Assembly (NCBI GenBank): GCA_000715685.1
Contig: KL569402.1
Coordinates: forward strand, 8,893-20,920
Direction of reading: 5' to 3'
Length of the DNA: 12,028 nt
Source: Streptomyces lilacinus
GTDB lineage: Bacteria; Actinomycetota; Actinomycetes; Streptomycetales; Streptomycetaceae
This document shows, in pieces, positions 6,567-12,028 of this stretch (within the stretch, counting starts at the first letter, position 1; every line of letters begins with the position of its first letter). The position numbers were made by a program, and so were the translations under genes. Below the pieces are notes generated by a model that was not told the DNA's origin, made no database searches, and worked only from the letters and a program-made list of their open reading frames with translations.

Positions 6567-6596
6567 ACCCTAGTCCTATCGAGAACGACCGGTCAA
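6567..6596 (-). promoter_or_regulatory. tetR promoter with overlapping operator
   Basis: On the minus strand, TTGACC (6591-6596) and TAGGGT (6567-6572) are separated by 18 bases, an acceptable actinobacterial sigma-70-type promoter. The 8-bp palindrome GACCGGTC (6587-6594), within the shared 12-mer GAACGACCGGTC (6583-6594), covers the -35 and spacer. This is where a repressor would block its own transcription. Transcription would begin about 1-2 bases from the GTG. Confidence 0.5.
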
Positions 6597-6622
6597 GAAA
6601 TGATCTCGCTCTGCCCGACGGG

Positions 6623-6651
6623 TTGTCAGTGCAATTTCACATTACTATGGT
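6623..6651 (+). promoter_or_regulatory. Promoter of the collagenase gene
   Basis: TTGTCA (6623-6628) and TATGGT (6646-6651) are separated by 17 bases, in a locally AT-richer stretch 64 bases before the collagenase start. The hexamers match the sigma-70 consensus at five of six and four of six positions. TGAGGAGA (6703-6710) downstream is the ribosome binding site. Confidence 0.55.
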
Positions 6652-6714
6652 ACGGCGCGCATCTCGTGCAACTGACGCTGTCTGACGCCACATCAATCCC
6701 CCTGAGGAGAACGG

Positions 6715-7566
6715 GTGTCCGTCTTACGCACCGCGCGCAAGGGGCTGCTCGCCGCCGCCCTGTCGGCAAGTCTCGCCCTGCCGACAGCCCAGGCCGTCCA
6801 GGCGGCGCCCCCGGACCGGCCCCCTGCCGCGCCGCCCGCCGCCCGCACCGCCGTTCACGATCCCCACGACGACGTCGATCGACTCGCCAGACCCCCCAAA
6901 CCGGCGGACGCCACCCCCGTCCCCGGCGGCGGAAAGCTCGAACCCGGGCGCATACCCGGCGACTTGGTCCCCGGCGCGCCGACGCCACCGGGCGGCGGCC
7001 CCGCGCTGGCGGGCGGCGTGCCCTGCACCCTCGACGGCGTCACCCGGCTCACCCCGGACGGGCTCGCCGACTTCCTCACCGACCTGTCTGTGTATAAGAG
7101 ACAGATCTGGACCTGGGACGCGCGGCTCGCCCCCGTCATGTCCCGGGCCCACGTCCAGGCCGTCGCCGGCCGGGCCGCCCGGCTCGCGCCCCGCCACGAC
7201 GGGACCGACGCCACCCACCTGCTGGAGCTCTTCACCTACCTCCACGCCGCCGTCTACCACGACTTCTCCCGCACCGAGATCGACCTGACGGACGCCCCCA
7301 CGGTCGACGCCATGAGCCGGGCCGTCGCCGCCCTCGGCGCCGCCGCCCACACCTTCGACCCCACCCGGCAGAACGCCGAGACCCTGCGCGAGGCCCTCAC
7401 CGCCGGCAGTGCCACCGGCCTGCGCCGTCACCAACTCGGCCTGGTCCGCAAGGTGCTGGGCACCATGGCCCCCGGCAGCCGCACCGCCGCCGACCCCGCC
7501 TGGGGCAACGCCGTCCTCGCCGCCCTCACCGTCAACTACCTCGGCATCTGTCTCTTATGTGTATAA
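6715..7566 (+). CDS. Secreted M9-family collagenase, N-terminal part (frame broken by adapter artefact)
   Basis: GTG at 6715 follows GGAG at a 6-base spacing. The product begins with a Sec signal peptide: basic residues in RTARK, a hydrophobic run of Leu/Ala, and a likely cut near AQA or VQA at about 27-31. A Pro/Ala-rich linker follows, then the activator-type N-terminal domain of M9 collagenases (IWTWDARLAPVMSRAHVQAV, then HLLELFTYLHAAVYHDF). Two adapter remnants damage it. The one at 7084-7104 adds seven false codons (LSVYKRQ) in frame. The second at 7548 gives false residues CLLCV and an early stop. True sequence ends near TVNYLG at about 7545 and continues in the fragment from 7574. Collagenases of this family digest collagen and gelatin outside the cell. 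Confidence 0.8.
   Translation: MSVLRTARKGLLAAALSASLALPTAQAVQAAPPDRPPAAPPAARTAVHDPHDDVDRLARPPKPADATPVPGGGKLEPGRIPGDLVPGAPTPPGGGPALAGGVPCTLDGVTRLTPDGLADFLTDLSVYKRQIWTWDARLAPVMSRAHVQAVAGRAARLAPRHDGTDATHLLELFTYLHAAVYHDFSRTEIDLTDAPTVDAMSRAVAALGAAAHTFDPTRQNAETLREALTAGSATGLRRHQLGLVRKVLGTMAPGSRTAADPAWGNAVLAALTVNYLGICLLCV
7084..7104. other. Truncated Nextera/Tn5 mosaic-end junction (assembly artefact)
   Basis: These 21 bases are CTGTCT joined to GTGTATAAGAGACAG, the two outer parts of the mosaic-end palindrome. The flanks show no duplication. Deleting the 21 bases keeps the frame (FLTD-IWTWD), but M9 enzymes usually have more residues, including a Cys, just before this LW/IW motif. Native sequence may therefore be lost here. 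Confidence 0.93.
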
Positions 7567-7573
7567 GAGACAG
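7548..7573. other. Truncated Nextera/Tn5 mosaic-end junction splitting the collagenase (assembly artefact)
   Basis: These 26 bases are CTGTCTCTTAT joined to GTGTATAAGAGACAG, again the mosaic end facing itself with the centre missing. The flanks are unrelated, with no target duplication. Deleting exactly 26 bases restores one reading frame (NYLG-I-FRAFAG), but loss of a multiple of three native bases cannot be excluded. Confidence 0.94.
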
Positions 7574-8984
7574 CTTCCGCGCCTTCGCCGGCTACGGCCA
7601 CCTCAAGGGCACGCCCAACGCGTGGGCGGCCCGCGACGCCCTCTCCGAGTACGGCCGCTTCGGCCAGATCGACAGCCTGCGCCCGGCGATCGTCCGCGAC
7701 CTCGGCACGCTCCTGAAGCCGGTCCAGCGCACCTTCGGCGACACCAGCGCCCCCTGGGCGTCCCTCGTCTCCTGGCTCAACTTCTACGAGGCCTGCCGCC
7801 CCCACGGCGTCTGCAAGCCCCAGATCGAGGCCCGGATCTTCCCGCGCACCTACACCTACGACAAGGGCGGCATCCAGGTCCGCACCGCCCTCGACCGGAA
7901 GACCGTCGACCAGCTCTACTACGCGAGCAAGCAGGTCAAGGCCCACTTCTTCCGCGTGCTCGGCACCGACGCCCCGCTCGCCGGCGACCCCAACAGCACC
8001 CTGCACATCCACCTCTACGCCTCACGCGCCGACTACGAGGTCTTCCACCCCCTCCTGACGGGCATGGGCACCAAGAACGGCGGCGTCTACATCGAGCAGG
8101 GCGCCACCTTCTACACGTACCAGCGCCGCGTCCCCCAGGACTCCCGGCTCACCCTCGAGGAACTCTTCCGCCACGAGTACACCCACTACCTCAACGGCCG
8201 CTGGGCCGTCCCCGGCTCCTTCGGCGAGGGCTCCTGGTACCAGCGCGACCTCACCACCGCGATGGACGAGGGCACCGCGGAGTTCTTCGACGGCGCCACC
8301 CGCGACCAGGGCATCAAGGTCCGCAAGTCCCTGGTCCAGGGCATCATCAACGACACCGCCGGCGGCCGCCCCCGCATGACCGTCGACCGCTTCCTGCACG
8401 CCACGTACGACGGCGACGGCTTCCGCTTCTACGACTACGCGGGCACCTTCTTCGAGTTCCTCTGGCACAAGCACCCCTCGCTGCTGCGGGAGATGTACGG
8501 CTACCAGCGCGCCGACAACCCCAAGGGCTTCGACGCCTGGCGCACCCGCCTGGGCAAGGACACCGCCCTGCAGCGCGAGTACGACGCCTTCCTCGACGAG
8601 CAGATCCGCAACGTCGACCGCCTCTACGTCCCCGCCACCACCTTCGTCCCCAACGGCTCCCTCACCCACTCCAGCCCCGCCCGCATCGCCTCCGCCTTCA
8701 CCGCCGCAACTCACATCACCCCGTCCTGCACCAGCAACGCCGACCGTTCCACCCCTCGCTTCACCTGCAAGGGCCGCATCACGGCCAACCTCACCGACTC
8801 CACCAGCCCGGACCGCGTCTTCGGCGACATGTCCGACACCGTCGACTACTTCATCCTCGCCCGCACCACCCGAGCCGCCACCAACCTGGCCGACATGAAC
8901 TGCTCCTTCGCCGCCGTCGACATCTGGTCCACCGGCAAGGCCGGCACCACCACCTTCACCTGCGAAGGCCCCCTGCGCCGCTGA
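7557..8984 (+). CDS. M9-family collagenase, catalytic C-terminal part (start codon is adapter-derived)
   Basis: This is the second half of the collagenase. The apparent ATG at 7557 and the residues MCIRDS come from the adapter; native coding begins at about 7574 with FRAFAGYGHLKG. The catalytic domain has the zinc motif HEYTH (8172-8186) and the third ligand Glu in MDEGTAEFF (Glu codon 8268-8270). The Glu is 32 residues after the first His, the spacing I recall for clostridial ColG. Upstream NGGVYIEQGATFYTY and downstream YDYAGTFFEFLW fit the M9 fold. After about residue 370 a roughly 100-residue tail with four Cys follows. I see no PKD-type or other obvious collagen-binding module. TGA at 8982-8984 is followed by a hairpin terminator. 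Joined to the upstream part it would give about 740 residues as assembled. Confidence 0.88.
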   Translation: MCIRDSFRAFAGYGHLKGTPNAWAARDALSEYGRFGQIDSLRPAIVRDLGTLLKPVQRTFGDTSAPWASLVSWLNFYEACRPHGVCKPQIEARIFPRTYTYDKGGIQVRTALDRKTVDQLYYASKQVKAHFFRVLGTDAPLAGDPNSTLHIHLYASRADYEVFHPLLTGMGTKNGGVYIEQGATFYTYQRRVPQDSRLTLEELFRHEYTHYLNGRWAVPGSFGEGSWYQRDLTTAMDEGTAEFFDGATRDQGIKVRKSLVQGIINDTAGGRPRMTVDRFLHATYDGDGFRFYDYAGTFFEFLWHKHPSLLREMYGYQRADNPKGFDAWRTRLGKDTALQREYDAFLDEQIRNVDRLYVPATTFVPNGSLTHSSPARIASAFTAATHITPSCTSNADRSTPRFTCKGRITANLTDSTSPDRVFGDMSDTVDYFILARTTRAATNLADMNCSFAAVDIWSTGKAGTTTFTCEGPLRR

Positions 8985-8986
8985 CC

Positions 8987-9003
8987 ATTACCCCAGCGGT
9001 AAT
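8987..9003. repeat. Small inverted repeat after the collagenase stop
   Basis: ATTACC and GGTAAT (6-bp arms, 5-base spacer CCAGC) begin two bases after the stop codon. It is too short to be a strong terminator alone. It could be an operator half-site pair or part of the 3' end structure. Confidence 0.45.
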
Positions 9004-9042
9004 CGCGCCACCCCACCCCGTCCCGGCAGAGTGATGACCACG

Positions 9043-9082
9043 CCGGTCGCCCGGACCCGCGCACTCGGGTTCGGGCGACCGG
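9043..9082 (+). terminator. Transcription terminator hairpin of the collagenase gene
   Basis: A 16-bp stem (9043-9058 with 9067-9082, one G-T pair at 9054/9071) closes an 8-base loop, about 60 bases after the collagenase stop codon. The arm is CCGGTCGCCCGGACCC. There is no U-tract after it, as is common in GC-rich actinomycetes. It also separates the collagenase from the SnoaL-like gene, whose promoter must lie in the short interval after it or read through it. Confidence 0.7.
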
Positions 9083-9118
9083 GCAGAGGTCCTTCGTTGG
9101 ATGGGGAGAGGAAACACC

Positions 9119-9487
9119 ATGTCGCAGTACGAGATCGCCGTCACGCGCTACTTCGAGGCCTGGAACGCCGTCGACCCGGTCGTGCGGGGCAAGGCCGTCG
9201 CCGCCGCGTGGCGCGAGGACGGGGGATACACCGACCCGCTGGCGGACGCCACGGGGCACGAGGAGATCGCCGCCGTGATGGCGGCGGCGCACGAGCAGTT
9301 CCCCGGGTTCGTCTTCCGGCAGATCGGGGCGGTGGACGGGCACCACGGCGTCGCGCGCTTCGCCTGGGAGCTGGTGTCGGAGGCCGACGGGTCGGCGCCC
9401 GTCGCCGGGTCGGACGTCGTGACGCTGGACGAGGACGGGCGGATCCGCACCGTCCTCGGCTTCCTCGACCGGGTGCCTACGGCGTGA
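9119..9487 (+). CDS. SnoaL-like / NTF2-fold protein
   Basis: This 122-residue single-domain protein opens with an amphipathic helix (YEIAVTRYFEAWNAVD), then WREDGGYTDPLADATGHEEIAAVM, a pattern of SnoaL-like members of the NTF2 fold: a helix, a Tyr-Thr-Asp-Pro turn, then a cone of beta strands. Members range from polyketide cyclases to isomerases and proteins without known activity, so no reaction can be given. ATG at 9119 has GGGGAGAGG about 7 bases upstream; an in-frame ATG at 9101 is a poorer start because it lies before this ribosome binding site. Its 3' end overlaps the convergent XRE regulator gene by 11 bases. Confidence 0.82.
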   Translation: MSQYEIAVTRYFEAWNAVDPVVRGKAVAAAWREDGGYTDPLADATGHEEIAAVMAAAHEQFPGFVFRQIGAVDGHHGVARFAWELVSEADGSAPVAGSDVVTLDEDGRIRTVLGFLDRVPTA

Positions 9488-10319
9488 GGTGCTGAAGGAA
9501 GGCGGCCGTCGGCGGGTCGGCGGGGAGGAAGGTCTCCAGGGCCAGCTCGGAGACGGTCACGTCCATCGGGGTGTTGAACGTCGCGATGGTCGAGACGAAG
9601 GACAGGACGCGCCCCCTGTGCTCGATCATCAGGGGGAGGGCGAAGGGCAGGTCGCCGGTGCCGGCGGCCGCCCTCTCGTCGCCGCCGGTCGGCGGCGGGG
9701 GGTACGCGCTGACCTCGTCGTAGAGGGCGCGCAGCGGGGCCGAGCGGTGCAGGGCCAGTTGGCGGCGCATCTGGTGGAGGAGGTGGTCGCGCCACTCGTG
9801 GTAGTTGCGGATGCGGGGGGCCAGGCCCTGGGGGTGCATCGTCAGGCGCATGGCGTTGAGCGGTGGCGCGAGCAGCGGCTCGGCGACGCCCTCCAGCAGC
9901 ATCGCGATGCCGCTGTTCGCCGCCAGCACCTGGTAGGTGCCGTCCACGATGAGGGCGGGGAAGGGCTCGTACGTCCTCAGCAGCCGCTCGAGCCCCTCCC
10001 GCAGGCCGTCCATCGCCGGGTCGTCCAGAGGGCGCTCGGGGTAGTGCGGGGCGTAACCCGCCGCGACGAGGAGGGCGTTCCGCTCCCGTACGGGGACGTC
10101 GAGGTGGTCGGCGAGGCGCAGGACCATCTCCTGGCTGGGGCGGGAGCGGCCGGTCTCGATGAAGCTGATGTGGCGGGCGGAGGAGTCGGCGCGCAGGGCC
10201 AGCTCGAGCTGGCTGATCCGCCGCCGGTCCCGCCACTCGCGCAGCAGCGAGCCCACGCCCGCGCCCACGCCCGCACCGGTGCCCGTACCTGTAGCCGTTT
10301 CCACCGCGACCGTCGTCAT
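9477..10319 (-). CDS. XRE-family regulator with MmyB-type ligand-binding domain
   Basis: This 280-residue protein has an N-terminal Xre/Cro helix-turn-helix (about 24-90: LLREWRDRRRISQLELAL, then SSARHISFIETGRSRPS) and a C-terminal MmyB-like sensor domain (about 105-275, with YEPFPALIVDGTYQVLAAN and VLSFVSTIATFNTPMDVTVSELALETF). The latter is a PAS-like fold common in actinomycete regulators. It likely controls nearby genes, either the SnoaL-like gene or the FAD oxidoreductase upstream of it. The chosen ATG at 10319 has only a weak ribosome binding site and gives a Gly/Val/Thr-rich tail of about 22 residues with a 12-bp tandem duplication. A GTG start nearer the helix-turn-helix is possible. 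It lies 22 bases after the FAD oxidoreductase gene on the same strand, so the two are probably co-transcribed. Confidence 0.92.
   Translation of the reverse strand: MTTVAVETATGTGTGAGVGAGVGSLLREWRDRRRISQLELALRADSSARHISFIETGRSRPSQEMVLRLADHLDVPVRERNALLVAAGYAPHYPERPLDDPAMDGLREGLERLLRTYEPFPALIVDGTYQVLAANSGIAMLLEGVAEPLLAPPLNAMRLTMHPQGLAPRIRNYHEWRDHLLHQMRRQLALHRSAPLRALYDEVSAYPPPPTGGDERAAAGTGDLPFALPLMIEHRGRVLSFVSTIATFNTPMDVTVSELALETFLPADPPTAAFLQHLTP
10251..10274 (+). repeat. 12-bp tandem duplication in the regulator's N-terminus
   Basis: GCCCACGCCCGC occurs twice in direct succession and encodes a repeated Ala-Gly-Val-Gly unit just before the helix-turn-helix of the minus-strand regulator. Being a multiple of three it does not alter the frame, and its copy number may vary between strains. 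Confidence 0.8.
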
Positions 10320-10341
10320 GACTCGACGGTAACCCGTCCGG

Positions 10342-12028
10342 CTAGCCCAGATCGAAGACGTTTCGCAGGCCGAGGCGGTGCCGGATCTCGTCCTGCCGCT
10401 TGAGCGCCTCGAACTCCGGCGCCCGGTAGAGCGGGGTGATCGCGCACCGTTCGGCCGCCGAACCCTCCTCGTCGAGCAGGGCGTTGACCGCCGCGCGGGC
10501 CGAGGCGTTGGCGCCCTCCATCGTGGCGAGGTCGATGTCGACGGCCACGTAGTCGCCGGCGAGGTAGAGGTTGGGGATCGCGGTCCGGGCCTCGGGGCGG
10601 TGGTACCAGGTGCCGGTGGGGTGGATGAGGAGCTGCTCGTCGTTGCTCGCGCGGGTGCCGTCCAGTTCGACCGCCGGATCGAGGAACCACGAGTGCAGCT
10701 TGGCGTCGCTGAGGACCGTGCGGCCGGTGTCGTTGAGCCCCGCCTTCATCTGGGCCCAGACCTCGCGGGCGACCTCCTCGCGGGTGCACTGCCTGGCGGT
10801 CTTGCCGTAGAGGATGCCGGGCCTGTCCCATTCGGACACGTCCACGGAGAGGCAGTCCGCCACGGTGCCGTCGCCGTAGTCGGCGCGGAAGTTCCGTCCC
10901 GACCAGTACTGGGCCTGGCTCACGGCCGTGATCGACCACGGTGAGTCGATGTGGTTGATGTGGCCGTGAATGACGGGCGTGGGCTCGGTCAGATAGAACT
11001 GGATGCCCGTCATCCAGTCCGTCTCCAGCCGGTCGCAGCGCGCCAGCCGTGGGTCCGCCGCCCGGACCCGGGCGTTCCAGGTCCTGCGCGCGTGCTCGAC
11101 CGGCATCGCGGAGACGAAGTGGTCCGCCGTCACCGTGCGGCGCGCCCCGCTCGCGTCCCGCAGTACGGCCTCGGTGATCCGGCCGTCGTCGAGCGTGAGG
11201 TCGGCGACCTCCCAGCCGGTGCGGAACTCGACGCCGAGGGAGGTGAGATGGGCCAGCCAGGGATTGATCCACGCCTCGTTGGTGGGAGCGTTCAGGACCC
11301 GGTCCGGCTCGCCGTCGGCGCCCCGGCCCAGTGCGTTGAAGAGGAACGCCTCGACGCACGTCGACACGGTCTTCGTGCTGGCGACCTCGGCCTTCGTCGC
11401 GACGATGTTGCGGGTGATGCCGATGGCCAGCAGCTGCCGGTAGTTGGCGGACATCCGCGCGGCTCGGGTGAAGTCGAACCAGGGCACCCGTTCCCACACC
11501 TCGGTCCGCCGCCGCTCGCAGCTGGTGAACCACACCAGCAGCCGGCCCGCGAAGTGGGCGATCTCATGGGCCGGCAGGTGCGAGAAGGTCTCGAAGAAGG
11601 CGGTCAGCACGCGCAGGAACGCGTCCGGGGTGAGCACGGGCGGCGGCGTGCCGATGCTGCCGAAGGGGATGCGGATGTCCTCGCGCCCGATGCGGGCCAG
11701 CATCACCTCGGTGGACGGGACGAGGTTGTCGTGACAGCCGTTCGCATTCCCCGGGAACGGGATGCGGCGGAGGGTGTCGGGGAGGTTGTGGTAGAAGCCG
11801 GGGATGAAGCGGAAGCCGTGCTCTCCCGGCAGCGGTCTGCGGCCGCCCCGCGCGCTGCCGGGCACGTCCATGCTGCGCGCCTTGCCGCCGAGGGCGGACT
11901 TCCGCTCGTAGACCGTCACCCGGAAGCCCCGCTCGGCCAGTTCGTGCGCGGCGGTCAGCCCCGCGACGCCGCCGCCCAGTACGGCGACGGTCCGGCCGCC
12001 CGTGCGGCGGCGCGGCCGGGCCCGGGCC
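10342..12028 (-). CDS. FAD-dependent oxidoreductase, phytoene-desaturase/amine-oxidase-like, 5' end outside window
   Basis: The frame is open from the window edge to TAG at 10342 (about 561 codons visible), so the true start lies beyond 12028. Near the N-terminus is the dinucleotide-binding motif VAVLGGGVAGLTAAHELAER, then VTVYERKSALGGKA, as in the phytoene desaturase/protoporphyrinogen oxidase/amine oxidase superfamily. GEHGFRFIPGFYHNLPDTLR follows. The C-terminal NLYLAGDYVAVDIDLATMEG is the second FAD-contact segment of carotenoid desaturase-like enzymes. The likely role is FAD-linked dehydrogenation of a hydrophobic substrate; carotenoid or terpenoid chemistry is possible, but no carotenoid genes are visible beside it. 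An internal GTG at 11919 is not the start, because the FAD motif lies upstream of it. The XRE regulator follows 22 bases downstream. Confidence 0.85.
   Translation of the reverse strand, partial: ARARPRRRTGGRTVAVLGGGVAGLTAAHELAERGFRVTVYERKSALGGKARSMDVPGSARGGRRPLPGEHGFRFIPGFYHNLPDTLRRIPFPGNANGCHDNLVPSTEVMLARIGREDIRIPFGSIGTPPPVLTPDAFLRVLTAFFETFSHLPAHEIAHFAGRLLVWFTSCERRRTEVWERVPWFDFTRAARMSANYRQLLAIGITRNIVATKAEVASTKTVSTCVEAFLFNALGRGADGEPDRVLNAPTNEAWINPWLAHLTSLGVEFRTGWEVADLTLDDGRITEAVLRDASGARRTVTADHFVSAMPVEHARRTWNARVRAADPRLARCDRLETDWMTGIQFYLTEPTPVIHGHINHIDSPWSITAVSQAQYWSGRNFRADYGDGTVADCLSVDVSEWDRPGILYGKTARQCTREEVAREVWAQMKAGLNDTGRTVLSDAKLHSWFLDPAVELDGTRASNDEQLLIHPTGTWYHRPEARTAIPNLYLAGDYVAVDIDLATMEGANASARAAVNALLDEEGSAAERCAITPLYRAPEFEALKRQDEIRHRLGLRNVFDLG

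Noticed and set aside
7557..7573. Native start codon of a separate collagenase-like gene (MCIRDS...)
   Set aside because: The ATG lies inside the adapter remnant. Deletion of the remnant fuses the frame with the upstream signal-peptide half.
7409..9034. Long plus-strand frame within the collagenase
   Set aside because: It is Arg/Pro/His-rich out-of-frame translation typical of GC-rich DNA. The other frame carries HEYTH and M9 features.

Overview
The window reads as chromosomal DNA of a high-GC actinomycete, most likely Streptomyces. GC is very high with strong G/C bias at third codon positions, GTG starts are frequent, and the gene families are typical of Streptomyces: a MmyB-type XRE regulator, an M9 collagenase, TetR/SDR pairs and a small CxxCxGxG protein. 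There are ten genes; the one at each edge runs off the window. No RNA gene, CRISPR array, prophage, integron or natural transposon is visible, and no gene-free stretch exceeds about 300 bases.

Layout. Positions 1-1995 (minus) hold an alanine dehydrogenase/saccharopine dehydrogenase-like protein, coupled through an ATGA overlap to a CaiB/BaiF-type CoA transferase that leaves the window at base 1. Divergent from it, on plus, are a NagD/LHPP-like HAD hydrolase (2181-2978) and a small twin CxxCxGSG zinc-knuckle protein (3082-3345). A 247-base intergenic region with tandem and inverted repeats leads to an AdiC-like APC amino-acid permease (3593-5037). A strong bidirectional hairpin separates it from a convergent minus-strand pair, an SDR oxidoreductase (5112-5873) and its TetR regulator (5978-6559). 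Both genes of the pair carry the same 12-bp operator-like site about 25 bases before the start codon. Divergent from tetR is a secreted M9 collagenase (6715-8984, present in two pieces), followed by a terminator hairpin. Next are a SnoaL/NTF2-like protein (9119-9487), a convergent XRE/MmyB regulator (9477-10319), and an FAD-dependent phytoene-desaturase-like oxidoreductase (10342 to the window end) that lies 22 bases upstream of the regulator on the same strand.

The most important observation concerns data quality, not a new biological system. Three places (4892-4927, 7084-7104, 7548-7573) contain head-to-head remnants of the engineered Tn5 mosaic end used as Nextera sequencing adapter. They disrupt the permease and split the collagenase. 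The permease junction is flanked by a 14-bp duplication; removing 50 bases restores a full reading frame. The two collagenase junctions have no duplication and may hide lost native sequence. The adapter also creates false peptides (VYKRQ, MCIRDS and similar) and a false start codon. Gene integrity and synteny between about 4.88 and 7.58 kb should therefore be treated as provisional. I found no convincing undescribed system. The best biological leads are the paired TetR operators, the coupled AlaDH-like/CoA-transferase pair, and the repeat-rich permease leader.
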